Shown here in pieces: positions 16,905 through 24,985 of a DNA stretch of 64,000 nucleotides. The stretch lies in assembly GCA_963838885.1 (NCBI GenBank), contig CAWITB010000060.1:42130-106129 (forward strand), in the 5' to 3' direction. The DNA is from JAICMB01 sp963838885. Lineage in GTDB: Bacteria; Acidobacteriota; Terriglobia; Bryobacterales; Bryobacteraceae. Under the pieces are notes generated by a model, which saw only the letters and a list, made by a program, of their open reading frames with translations, had not been told where the DNA came from and searched no databases. Made by a program: the position numbers and the translations under genes. Numbering within the stretch: position 1 is the stretch's first letter; every line of letters begins with the position of its first letter.

Positions 16905-17444
16905 TCAGGCGGGCGCGCGCACCGCTTTCAGCATCGCCCAGCCGCGCCAGCCGTAATGAATGCCGCTCCACGCCGTCGCAGTCACCATCGCCCATAAGAA
17001 TGGCGCGTCCGAAATCGACGACCCGCCGCGCTCATTCACCACTGCAAGCGCCGCCAGAATCTGCAGAAACGTGCTGAGCTTACCCCACAATGTCGGCGGA
17101 AATTCGCGAACCGGAGTAAAAAAATATCCGTACGCGGCCATGATCAGAATGAAAACGTCGCGCCCGAATACGAGCCCCACGATCCACCACGGCAGCGCCG
17201 CCGCCATGCCCAGTGCGAGATAACTGACCGTCAATAGAAGCTTATCCGCAATCGGGTCGAGATAGGCGCCCACACGCGAAGGCCTACCCAACCTGCGCGC
17301 CGCGAAGCCGTCCAGAACGTCCGTTACGCCGGCCGCGATGGCGAGCCAAAACGCCTCTCTCCAGGCCCCCCGCAGAATTGAGAGCGCGATCCAAGGCGTC
17401 AGCGCCAGGCGCGCGGCCGTGATCAGGTTCGGAACGTCGATCAA
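16905..17444 (-). CDS. CDP-alcohol phosphatidyltransferase
   Basis: 179-residue membrane enzyme that transfers a phosphatidyl group from CDP-diacylglycerol to an alcohol. The full signature D-x2-DG-x2-AR-x8-G-x3-D-x3-D is present (DVLDGFAARR, then VGAYLDPIADK, about residues 42-69), followed by four membrane helices. The N-terminus NLITAARLALTP resembles phosphatidylglycerophosphate synthase (PgsA), but cardiolipin synthase or another family member cannot be excluded. It lies 30 nt downstream of lpxC, suggesting a shared envelope-lipid operon. Confidence 0.85.
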   Translation of the reverse strand: MIDVPNLITAARLALTPWIALSILRGAWREAFWLAIAAGVTDVLDGFAARRLGRPSRVGAYLDPIADKLLLTVSYLALGMAAALPWWIVGLVFGRDVFILIMAAYGYFFTPVREFPPTLWGKLSTFLQILAALAVVNERGGSSISDAPFLWAMVTATAWSGIHYGWRGWAMLKAVRAPA

Positions 17445-17474
17445 GCGTATTTTTCGATCGAAAACGGCTTCGGA

Positions 17475-18365
17475 TCAGGATACAAGAGCATGCGCTACGC
17501 GCGTGGCAAGCTGATCGAACGTGATCACTTCGTAGAGCGTGGGGTCGGACATGATGCGCGCCACCAGCGCGGTGTGCATGGCGTGACCGGCGCGCTCGGC
17601 GATAACGTGCCCCAGTAGCGGCTTGCCGATTAACGCCAGATCGCCAATCAGGTCGAGCGCCTTGTGGCGGCAGCATTCGTCGGCGAAACGCAAGCCCCCC
17701 GGATTTTGCACCCGGCGGCGATCGAAACACACCGCGTTGTCGAGACTGGCGCCCCGGATCAGACCCATGTCGCGCATTTGATCGAGCTCATGCTCAAACC
17801 CGAAAGTTCGGGCGGGGGCGATCTCGCCCGCGTAACGCTCCGGAGTCATCTCCATCTCGATCGATTGATGCCCGATCAGCGGATGTCCGAAAAAAACGTC
17901 GCACGTCAAAACAAAGGCGTCGGACGGCAGAATCGAAATGCGCCGTCCCTCCGCCTCCACGGTTACCGTGCGTCGTATGCGCAAAAAACGCTTGCGCCTG
18001 CGATAGAGCTTCAAACCGGCGCGCCGCAACAGTTCCACGAAAGGCTTCCCGCTGCCATCGAGAATCGGCACTTCGAGATTATCGATTTCGATGTGAGCGT
18101 TGTCGATGCCCATGCTATACAGCACGCTGAGCAGATGTTCGGTGGTCGAAATCAGCACGCCTTGCCGCATCAAGCTGGTTGCATAACTCACGCGCGCGAC
18201 ATAGCGCCAACTCGCGGGAACGTGAAAACGGTCGAGATCAGTGCGGATGAATACGATACCGGTGCCCGGCGGCGCGGGAAGAATGCGGATTGAGACCGCA
18301 ACGCCGCTATGTAATCCTATGCCTGTAGCTTGCACCGGCCGTTGAACAGTCGTTTCAAACCGCAA
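17475..18365 (-). CDS. lpxC: UDP-3-O-acyl-N-acetylglucosamine deacetylase
   Basis: Zn-dependent deacetylase for the committed step of lipid A synthesis; 296 residues, normal length. Visible motifs: ATGIGLHSG (about 13-21), the zinc-ligand segment STTEHLLSVLYSMGIDNAH (about 72-91), and FADECCRHKALDLIGDL with later ligand/catalytic residues His and Asp, then GHVIAERAGHAMH. The start is TTG 18365 with Shine-Dalgarno GGGGAGG (complement of 18370-18376) 4 nt upstream. That Shine-Dalgarno lies inside an inverted-repeat arm, suggesting translational control. The CDP-alcohol transferase gene follows after 30 nt. Confidence 0.95.
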   Translation of the reverse strand: MRFETTVQRPVQATGIGLHSGVAVSIRILPAPPGTGIVFIRTDLDRFHVPASWRYVARVSYATSLMRQGVLISTTEHLLSVLYSMGIDNAHIEIDNLEVPILDGSGKPFVELLRRAGLKLYRRRKRFLRIRRTVTVEAEGRRISILPSDAFVLTCDVFFGHPLIGHQSIEMEMTPERYAGEIAPARTFGFEHELDQMRDMGLIRGASLDNAVCFDRRRVQNPGGLRFADECCRHKALDLIGDLALIGKPLLGHVIAERAGHAMHTALVARIMSDPTLYEVITFDQLATRVAHALVS

Positions 18366-18368
18366 TGG

Positions 18369-18458
18369 GCCTCCCCGCCGAATCTGATGAGGTGAAATAC
18401 TTATTCTAGCAACACTCGTAGTAGGACGAAGTTTCGTAGGTTTTTGATTCGGGGAGGC
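18369..18458 (-). promoter_or_regulatory. Inverted repeat that would sequester the lpxC Shine-Dalgarno
   Basis: In lpxC mRNA sense, GCCTCCCCGAATC (18458 to 18446) is fully complementary to GATTC-GGC-GGGGAGGC (18384 to 18369) except for a 3-nt bulge: 13 base pairs around a 61-nt loop. The downstream arm contains the GGGGAGG Shine-Dalgarno. The loop has a small ACGA/TCGT stem. Pairing would hide the ribosome site, so this may be a cis-regulatory 5' leader. Only the complementarity is seen; regulation is inferred. Confidence 0.5.
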
Positions 18459-18471
18459 TTACAATTAAGGA

Positions 18472-18491
18472 GTGTGGCTGAAACGCCACAC
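18472..18491 (-). terminator. Stem-loop between the GSP17M-like gene and lpxC
   Basis: GTGTGGC (18472-18478) and GCCACAC (18485-18491) form a perfect 7-bp stem with a 6-nt loop. Read on the minus strand it lies about 42 nt after the stop of the 18534-19100 gene and is followed by a weakly T-rich stretch (TCCTTAATTGT). It may terminate that transcript just before the lpxC leader. Confidence 0.4.
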
Positions 18492-18533
18492 AGGTGCGTG
18501 ATTTGCGCCTCATGGAGCCGGTTCTTGGAGCGT

Positions 18534-19100
18534 TCAATCTCCTCGAAGCGGATCGTCTGCCCCCACGTAAACGCGTGCGCCGTTTGGCGTCATCTGCGGC
18601 GCTCGTGCATCGGGATCGCGCGCCCCTTGCGTATCGAGAACCGCCCTTGCGCGCTCTGCGTTTTTATCGTCTGTTCTCACAAGCACCAGCGCGCCGCCGC
18701 GCCGGATTCCTTCGGTGTAGTAATGAGCGTCGCTTTCCGGAATATTCATTCCCGTGAGTGCGCCTATCAATCCTCCAGCCGCCGCGCCGAGGCCGAGGCT
18801 CCCCAATGCCAGTGCCAGCGGGCCGGCCGCCAACACGGGTCCGATTCCAGGAATGGCGAGCGCGGCCAGTCCTGCGGCCAATCCCGCGATTCCACCGATA
18901 ATCGCGCCCGCTTCCGCGCCCGCTCCGGCGCTGGCGGTATCGTCCACTCCCCCTGGCGCTTCCCTCGCGGCATCACGCGCGATCAGACTGATGTCGTCAC
19001 GGTTAAATCCGGCCTTCTGTAATGCCTGAATGGCGTCCTCGGCTGCGAGCATCCGATTAAACAGTCCGACGACATTATTTGTGCATAAATGGTCTTGCAT
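18534..19100 (-). CDS. GSP17M/YflT-like general stress protein with glycine zipper
   Basis: 188 residues from ATG 19100; the frame is open to 19385 but that part lies within the YihY gene. The N-terminus (NNVVGLFNRMLAAEDAIQALQKAGFNRDDISLIAR) matches the GSP17M/YflT fold, which pairs a sensory-like beta-alpha-beta unit with later membrane-active segments. The middle (about 65-120) is a Gly/Ala-rich glycine-zipper helix pair (GAGAEAGAIIGGIAGLAAG, LALALGSLGLGAAAGGLIGAL), followed by an alpha-beta tail (HYYTEGIRRGGALVLVR). Probably membrane-associated and stress-related. The upstream YihY gene stops 5 nt before its start. Confidence 0.75.
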   Translation of the reverse strand: MQDHLCTNNVVGLFNRMLAAEDAIQALQKAGFNRDDISLIARDAAREAPGGVDDTASAGAGAEAGAIIGGIAGLAAGLAALAIPGIGPVLAAGPLALALGSLGLGAAAGGLIGALTGMNIPESDAHYYTEGIRRGGALVLVRTDDKNAERARAVLDTQGARDPDARAPQMTPNGARVYVGADDPLRGD

Positions 19101-19105
19101 AGCGC

Positions 19106-20050
19106 TTAGCGTCCCGTCGCAATCACTTCGGCGGGCCGCTCGGGCTGTAGTTCCAGCGTGGCGCGGAAGAGCGAGCCGAAGCGCAGCGTGTAAATTTTCG
19201 TGAACTCGGCGCCCAGAAAGAATATTTGGGCGGAATAATAAACCCAAAGCAGCACGATCAGGAACGATCCGGCGGCGCCGTAACTGGAGGCGATGGTCGT
19301 TTTGGCGAGGTAGATTCCGATCAGGAGCTTGCCGATCGAAAACAGCGCGGATGTAATGGCGGCCCCAATGATTACGTCGCTCCATCTCAGCCGTACGTCG
19401 GGCAAGACCTTATAGATAAGCGCGAACAACGCCGTAATCGCGAGGAACGAGATCAAGAGGTTCACGATCTGCACGGTGGCTCCGGGCAGGGGAAGGACGC
19501 CGCGGAACAACTTCTCGGTGGCCGAGATCCACGCGCCGAGGAACACCGAGAGCAGCAGCACGATTCCAGCGGCGACCACCATCAGGAAAGACATGCTGCG
19601 GCGCTTGATCACGTCCAATGCGCTCGCGATTCCCGATCGTCCCGGTTTTACCTGCACGCGCCAGATCGTATTAAGAGCGTCGCTCAATTCCACGAACGCC
19701 GAAGAGGCTCCGAAAAAAAGCGTAATTAATCCGATGATTGTTGCGATAATTCCGTTCGCCGGCCTATGCGCGGCTGCGATTAAGGCCTGGATCGCCTTCG
19801 CTCCTTCGGCTCCCAGCAGGTTTTTCATCTGCCACACCAACTGGCCTTGCGCGGCCTGTTGTCCATATGCCAAACCCGCGATCGCCAGCATGATGACGAG
19901 CAGAGGAGCTAGCGAAAGGGCGGTATAAAACGCGAGGGCTGCCCCTAACCGCGGCGCTTTGTCGTCCAACCACTGCGAGAACGTCTCCGTGATTAACGTA
20001 TGGCACTCGCCGCACCGTATGGCGCGCACGCGACGAAATAGTTCCCGCAT
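19106..20050 (-). CDS. YihY/BrkB-family inner-membrane protein
   Basis: 314 residues with six predicted membrane helices. Family motifs are visible: KAPRLGAALAFYTALSLAPLL (about 31-51), FFGASSAFVELSDALNTIW (about 112-130) and GSFLIVLLWVYYSAQIFFLGAEFT (about 260-283). Formerly called ribonuclease BN; now seen as a membrane protein of unclear, possibly transport, function. Shine-Dalgarno GAGGAGG lies 7 nt upstream. The N-terminus carries an unusual RCGECH motif not typical of the family. Co-oriented with the GSP17M-like gene 5 nt downstream. Confidence 0.88.
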   Translation of the reverse strand: MRELFRRVRAIRCGECHTLITETFSQWLDDKAPRLGAALAFYTALSLAPLLVIMLAIAGLAYGQQAAQGQLVWQMKNLLGAEGAKAIQALIAAAHRPANGIIATIIGLITLFFGASSAFVELSDALNTIWRVQVKPGRSGIASALDVIKRRSMSFLMVVAAGIVLLLSVFLGAWISATEKLFRGVLPLPGATVQIVNLLISFLAITALFALIYKVLPDVRLRWSDVIIGAAITSALFSIGKLLIGIYLAKTTIASSYGAAGSFLIVLLWVYYSAQIFFLGAEFTKIYTLRFGSLFRATLELQPERPAEVIATGR

Positions 20051-20320
20051 TCGCCGTCCTCCTCGCCGGCCACTGAGCCGCGGCGTCTTAAGTGAGGACG
20101 CGTTACGCCGTCATGGTGTTTCTCGTTCCGGATAGGACGAATTCACTGAAAAATATAGCTGTTGCAGAGCTTTAGTTGCCCCGCGAAGTGAAGCCAAAGG
20201 CATGAAACGATTTGCCTTGCTTTGTAGTCTCATTTACGGTATCGGGAGGCTGAGAACGCCTCCGGCGGACCAACTTGATTACCGCGCAATCCCGCTGAGC
20301 GCGCGTCGAGAAGGAAAAAC

Positions 20321-20392
20321 ATGAGCGCAGCTTCCTGGAGCCAGTTTCTTGCATCCGCCAAAATAACCCATCCCGGGATCGCATCGCCGTGA
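20321..20392 (+). CDS. 23-residue leader ORF coupled to the glycosidase-like gene
   Basis: ATG 20321 follows the Shine-Dalgarno AAGGAAA with a 3-4 nt gap and encodes MSAASWSQFLASAKITHPGI plus ASP, then TGA at 20390-20392. The stop overlaps the GTG start of the next gene as GTGA. The next gene lacks a clear RBS of its own, so ribosomes finishing this leader could re-initiate there. The peptide has no recognisable run of one amino acid. The preceding 20051-20320 stretch holds only divergent upstream DNA. Confidence 0.5.
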   Translation: MSAASWSQFLASAKITHPGIASP

Positions 20393-21567
20393 GCGGCTGG
20401 GGGGCGATGCTGTTCGATTCCTTCTTTCTCGCCGGATTTGAATGCTCTACGCACCGCTTGCGGGACGGGCGGCGGCTGGACGTCATTTGCGAGACCAAAC
20501 ACGACGAAATGGCGGAGCGAGATTACCGCTCGCTTCGCGAACTTGGAATTTGCGCCGTGCGCGACGGCATTCGCTGGCACCTTATTGAAACGCGTCCGGA
20601 ACAATACAATTTTTCTTCTGTGCTTCCGATGCTGCGCGCCGCGAGCCGCGCTGGCGTCCAGGTTATCTGGGATTTATTCCATTACGGTTGGCCCGGCGAT
20701 CTGGACATTTTTTCCCCCGTGTTTGTGACGCGTTTTGGGAAACTGGCGCGCACTTTTGCCTCCATTGTCAAAAGCGAGACGAATGACCTTCCTTTCTTCT
20801 CGCCCGTGAACGAGCCTTCGTTTGTGGCCTGGGCGGGCGGCGACGCCGGGTTCCTCAATCCGTTCGCGACCGGCCGCGATGCCGAGATCAAGGCGCAGTT
20901 GATCCGCGCTGAAATCGAGGCCATCGAGAATATCTGGGATATTATCCCGGGAGCGCGCATCGTTCAATGCGAGCCCGCCATACACATTGTTCCAAATAAA
21001 AAGCGCCGTAATGACGCCGCGTCGGCTGAAGGATATCGCGTCGCGCAGTTTCAAGCTCTCGACATGCTTACCGGCAGGATCGCGCCTGAGTTGGGCGGCC
21101 GCCCCGAGTATCTCGACATTCTCGGCCTGAATTTTTACAGCAATAACGAATGGGTGAATTTCGGAAAAACAATTTACGCGTTTCATCCCGATTACCGCCC
21201 CCTACAAGAGATTTTGAAGGAGTTTTACGAGCGCTACGAGCGACCCTTGTTCATTTCCGAGACCGGTATCGAAGGGATGTTCCGCCCAGGATGGCTGGCC
21301 TATGTTTGCGCCGAAGTCCGCTGCGCGCTCGATCGCGGTGTTCCCATTGAGGGCATTTGCCTCTATCCGATCGCGAACCATCCCGGCTGGGACAACGGAC
21401 GCCACTGCCATAACGGGCTATTCGACTACTGCGACGTCCAGGGAGATCGCGAACTGTATCAACCGCTGGCGCGCGAGCTGAAATGCCAGCAAGCAATGTT
21501 CGCCGAGTTTTTCGAGCGCGACTGCATCGCCCGCAATTCCGCCGCACAAGATAACCAATACGCATGA
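20389..21567 (+). CDS. Glycoside hydrolase family 1-like protein
   Basis: 392-residue (beta/alpha)8-type protein resembling beta-glucosidases. The acid/base Glu is in SPVNEPSF (about residue 143) and the nucleophile candidate is in LFISETGIEG (about residue 289). N-terminal FLAGFECSTHRLRDGRRLD is characteristic of a branch found next to glycosyltransferases and UDP-galactopyranose mutase. No signal peptide, so cytoplasmic. Start GTG 20389 (ATG 20407 is an alternative). It overlaps the following glycosyltransferase by ATGA, implying co-translation and a role in making or trimming a glycan or glycolipid. Confidence 0.75.
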   Translation: MSGWGAMLFDSFFLAGFECSTHRLRDGRRLDVICETKHDEMAERDYRSLRELGICAVRDGIRWHLIETRPEQYNFSSVLPMLRAASRAGVQVIWDLFHYGWPGDLDIFSPVFVTRFGKLARTFASIVKSETNDLPFFSPVNEPSFVAWAGGDAGFLNPFATGRDAEIKAQLIRAEIEAIENIWDIIPGARIVQCEPAIHIVPNKKRRNDAASAEGYRVAQFQALDMLTGRIAPELGGRPEYLDILGLNFYSNNEWVNFGKTIYAFHPDYRPLQEILKEFYERYERPLFISETGIEGMFRPGWLAYVCAEVRCALDRGVPIEGICLYPIANHPGWDNGRHCHNGLFDYCDVQGDRELYQPLARELKCQQAMFAEFFERDCIARNSAAQDNQYA

Positions 21568-22721
21568 ACCAAACGAACGACCTCATCTGTCTATCGCATT
21601 TGCGCTGGGGATTTGTCTACCAGCGCCCGCAGCATCTGCTCAGCAGGGCGGCGCAACATTTCCGGGTCTTTTTTATCGAAGAGCCATTTCTCGAGGGCAA
21701 CGAGGCTCAGTACAAACGCTTTTCCGATCCGGAATCCGGCGTGAATATCATCGCGCCATACCTGCCGCCCAACTTGAGCCTGGAGCAAAGCGAACGCGCC
21801 CAGGAGGATCTGCTCGTCCGCATTCTTGCGGAAAATAATATTCACGATTACGCGCTATGGTATTACACGCCCATGGCGCTGGGCTTCTCGCGGCGCCTTA
21901 ACCCATCCCTGGTCGTCTACGATTGCATGGACGAGCTCTCCGGCTTCAAAGGCGCGCCGCCCATTCTTCGCGAGCGCGAAGCCGAGCTGTTTCGCCGCGC
22001 CGATCTCGTCTTCACCGGCGGACAGAGTCTCTATGAGGCCAAGCGCGGCAACCATCCCGACATGCACGCCTTCCCGAGCAGCATCGACTTCGCCCATTTC
22101 GCGCAGGCCCGCAATGGCATTCCACGCGCCGCCGATCAGGAAGCGATTCCTCATCCGCGCATCGGCTATTGCGGCGTCATCGACGAGCGCATGGATCTGG
22201 AACTGCTCGACGGCATCGCGCGACTTCGCCCGGACTGGCATTTCATCATGCTCGGCCCAGTGGTCAAGATCGATGCGGCGCAATTACCGCGGCATGCCAA
22301 CGTTCACTATCTGGGATCGAAGAACTACAAGGAGCTGCCGTCCTATCTGGCGGGCTGGGACGCCGCCATGCTGCCCTTCGCGCGCAACGATTCCACGCGC
22401 TTCATCAGTCCGACCAAGACCCCGGAGTATCTCGCGGCCGGCAAGCCCTCCGTTTCCACCTCGATTCGCGACATCATACGGCCCTACGGCGAGCGCGAGC
22501 TGGTTTATATCGCCGATACACCCGCCGATTTCGTGGCGGCCCTACAAAGAGCGTTGGCCGTGAATAAGGGCGAGTGGCTGCCCGCCGTGGACGATTTCCT
22601 GAAATCCAACTCCTGGGACATTACGTGGAGTAAAATGCTGCAGCTCATGTCGCGGAGCGAGAGCTCCAAGAAAGCTCGGATCGCCAATACCGGGAACGCT
22701 AGGAGCGTGGTCTCGATATGA
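21564..22721 (+). CDS. Glycosyltransferase (GT-B fold)
   Basis: 385 residues. The N-domain opens with LICLSHLRWGFVYQRPQHLLSR, typical of a glycosyltransferase group found beside glf. The C-domain has IGYCGVIDERMDLELL and the nucleotide-sugar binding region SPTKTPEYLAAGKPSVST (about 283-300), with the Glu-rich signature expected in GT-B retaining enzymes. ATGA overlaps link it to the genes on both sides. Donor could be UDP-galactofuranose given glf, but that is inference. Confidence 0.85.
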   Translation: MNQTNDLICLSHLRWGFVYQRPQHLLSRAAQHFRVFFIEEPFLEGNEAQYKRFSDPESGVNIIAPYLPPNLSLEQSERAQEDLLVRILAENNIHDYALWYYTPMALGFSRRLNPSLVVYDCMDELSGFKGAPPILREREAELFRRADLVFTGGQSLYEAKRGNHPDMHAFPSSIDFAHFAQARNGIPRAADQEAIPHPRIGYCGVIDERMDLELLDGIARLRPDWHFIMLGPVVKIDAAQLPRHANVHYLGSKNYKELPSYLAGWDAAMLPFARNDSTRFISPTKTPEYLAAGKPSVSTSIRDIIRPYGERELVYIADTPADFVAALQRALAVNKGEWLPAVDDFLKSNSWDITWSKMLQLMSRSESSKKARIANTGNARSVVSI

Positions 22722-23902
22722 GCGCCAAGCGCGGAATCGATACCTTCGACTATCTCATCGTCGGCGCTGGCTTCGCCGGAAGCGTTATCGCTTCGCAGAT
22801 GGCGCGCAATTTCGGCAAGCGAGTGTTGCTCCTCGACAAACGGCCGCACATCGGCGGCAACGCCTACGATCATTACAACGAGCATGGAGTGCTGGTTCAT
22901 AAGTACGGACCGCATATCTTTCATACGAACTCGCATGACGTTTTCGAGTATCTTTCGAAATTCACGCAGTGGCGTCCTTACGAGCATCGCGTGCGCGCCA
23001 TGGTGGACGGCCGGCTCGTTCCGATCCCGATCAATCTCGATACCGTGAACGCCCTTTACGATAAAGACCTCGATTCATCCCAGTTGGAGGCGTTTTTCGA
23101 TTCAATCGCCGAGAAACGCGCCGCGATCCGCACATCGGAGGATGTAGTCATCAACCGGGTCGGCCGCGAATTGTACGAAAAGATGTTCCGCGGCTACACT
23201 CGCAAGCAATGGGGACTTGACCCTTCCGAGCTCGACGCCTCGGTTACGGCTCGCATCCCGGTGCGCACGGATCGCGACGACCGCTATTTTACCGACGCAT
23301 ACCAGGCCATGCCGCTGCTCGGCTACACCCGGCTGTTCGAAAACATGCTGGACCACGATAACATCAAAATTCTGCTGAATACCGATTATCGCGAAGTACA
23401 GGGAATTGTGCCCTACCGCGAAATGGTCTATACCGGTCCCATCGACGGATTTTTCCAATACCGCTTCGGCAAGCTGCCCTACCGCTCGCTGGAGTTCAAG
23501 CACGAAACTTTGGATCGGGCGCTGTTTCAGCAATACCCGGTGGTGAATTATCCTAGCGAGCGCGTGCCCTATACGCGCATTACCGAGTTTAAGTACCTGA
23601 CCGGACAGGAGCACTCGAAGACCAGCGTCGTTTACGAATACCCGCGCGCCGAAGGCGATCCGTATTATCCCGTGCCGAAGCCGGAAAATAACACCCTTTA
23701 CAAGAAGTATCAGGCGCTCGCCGAAGCAACCCCAGGCGTCCATTTCGTGGGCCGCCTTGCTACGTACAAGTACTACAACATGGATCAGATCGTCGCTCAG
23801 GCGCTGACGGTCTGCGCCAGGATGATGGGCGCATCGCGCGCGGATCTTACGCGTCGTCAGCCTACCCCGGTCACTGTCCCTGCTGCGACTTTGACGGCCT
23901 GA
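22718..23902 (+). CDS. glf: UDP-galactopyranose mutase
   Basis: FAD-dependent enzyme converting UDP-galactopyranose to UDP-galactofuranose for surface glycans. 394 residues, normal length. Motifs: dinucleotide fold DYLIVGAGFAGSVIA (about 11-25), HIGGNAYDHYNEHGV (about 47-61), KYGPHIFHT, and the C-terminal FVGRLATYKYYNMDQIVAQAL with the FAD-contacting residues. Start overlaps the glycosyltransferase stop by ATGA. Its partners suggest assembly of a galactofuranose-containing glycan. Confidence 0.95.
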   Translation: MSAKRGIDTFDYLIVGAGFAGSVIASQMARNFGKRVLLLDKRPHIGGNAYDHYNEHGVLVHKYGPHIFHTNSHDVFEYLSKFTQWRPYEHRVRAMVDGRLVPIPINLDTVNALYDKDLDSSQLEAFFDSIAEKRAAIRTSEDVVINRVGRELYEKMFRGYTRKQWGLDPSELDASVTARIPVRTDRDDRYFTDAYQAMPLLGYTRLFENMLDHDNIKILLNTDYREVQGIVPYREMVYTGPIDGFFQYRFGKLPYRSLEFKHETLDRALFQQYPVVNYPSERVPYTRITEFKYLTGQEHSKTSVVYEYPRAEGDPYYPVPKPENNTLYKKYQALAEATPGVHFVGRLATYKYYNMDQIVAQALTVCARMMGASRADLTRRQPTPVTVPAATLTA

Positions 23903-23941
23903 GCTGCGAGCGCTGGTCCGGCCAAATTTGAGGAGTTCGCA

Positions 23942-24979
23942 ATGACGAAGAAATCCGCCGCTCTACTTACAGCCGCTGGCGCACTTGGTGGCCTGGGAAC
24001 CTGGCTTGCCGCGCGAAGCCGCCGCGGCGACGATCTCCAGGGCAAGGTCGTCCTGATCACGGGTGGTTCGCGCGGCCTCGGGCTTCAGCTTGCCCGCGAA
24101 TTCGCGCGCGAAGGCTGCTCCATCGCAATCTGCGCCCGCGATAATACGGAACTGGAGCGCGCGCGCCAGGACGTCGCCGCTTTGGGAGCCACCGTTCATG
24201 CCACGCGCTGCGATGTTACGGACCGCGACGATGTTGCGCGCATGGTTCGCGAAGTAGCCAGCCGCTTCGGCCAGATCGATATTCTCGTCAACAACGCCGG
24301 CGTCATTCAAGTCGGCCCGGCCGATCTGATGCACTTGGGCGATTTCGAGCAAGCCATGGCGGTTATGTTCTGGGGCGCCGTGTATCCCACGTTGAACGTA
24401 TTGCCTGCGATGCGGCAGCGCGGCGCGGGCCGCATCGTCAACATCACCTCGATTGGCGGCAAAATCAGCATTCCCCATCTGCTGCCCTATAGTTGCGCGA
24501 AATTCGCCGCCGTCGCTTTCTCCGAAGGCTTGCGGACCGAGCTGGCGCCGCACGGAATTACGGTAAGCACCATCGTTCCTGGCTTGATGCGCACGGGCTC
24601 GCATCTCAATGCGCGTTTCAAAGGCCAACAGCCTCTCGAGTATGCATGGTTCAGCATGGGCGCATCCGCCCCTCTCGTCTCCATCAGCGCGGGACGGGCC
24701 GCCCGCTCCATCGTCCGCGCCACCAAGCGTGGCTCCGCCGAGAGCATTCTTTCCGTACCCGCGAACATACTCGCGCGCGTTCATGGTTTGCTTCCGGAAC
24801 TAACGGCCCCTATTCTGGCCTTGATCAACCGGATCGTATTGCCATCTGCCGCGGGCGGCAGCGCGGAGCTCACCAGCGGGCACGACGCCGAGCGCCGCCT
24901 CAACTCAAAAATTCATCGCGGCTTCACGGTAATGGGACGTTCCGCCGCCCGCGATCTGAACGAGGCGCCCGTACCTTAA
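23942..24979 (+). CDS. Short-chain dehydrogenase/reductase with N-terminal anchor
   Basis: 345 residues. A hydrophobic N-terminal helix (ALLTAAGALGGLGTWLAA, about 7-24) precedes the SDR fold: cofactor motif TGGSRGLG (about 41-48), NNAG (about 117-120), and the active site NITS...YSCAK (Ser, Tyr, Lys). The N-terminal helix suggests membrane attachment. GAGG lies 8 nt upstream of the ATG. The last ~60 residues form a longer tail than usual. Located between glf and the debranching enzyme; substrate unknown. Confidence 0.87.
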   Translation: MTKKSAALLTAAGALGGLGTWLAARSRRGDDLQGKVVLITGGSRGLGLQLAREFAREGCSIAICARDNTELERARQDVAALGATVHATRCDVTDRDDVARMVREVASRFGQIDILVNNAGVIQVGPADLMHLGDFEQAMAVMFWGAVYPTLNVLPAMRQRGAGRIVNITSIGGKISIPHLLPYSCAKFAAVAFSEGLRTELAPHGITVSTIVPGLMRTGSHLNARFKGQQPLEYAWFSMGASAPLVSISAGRAARSIVRATKRGSAESILSVPANILARVHGLLPELTAPILALINRIVLPSAAGGSAELTSGHDAERRLNSKIHRGFTVMGRSAARDLNEAPVP

Positions 24980-24985
24980 GAACCG

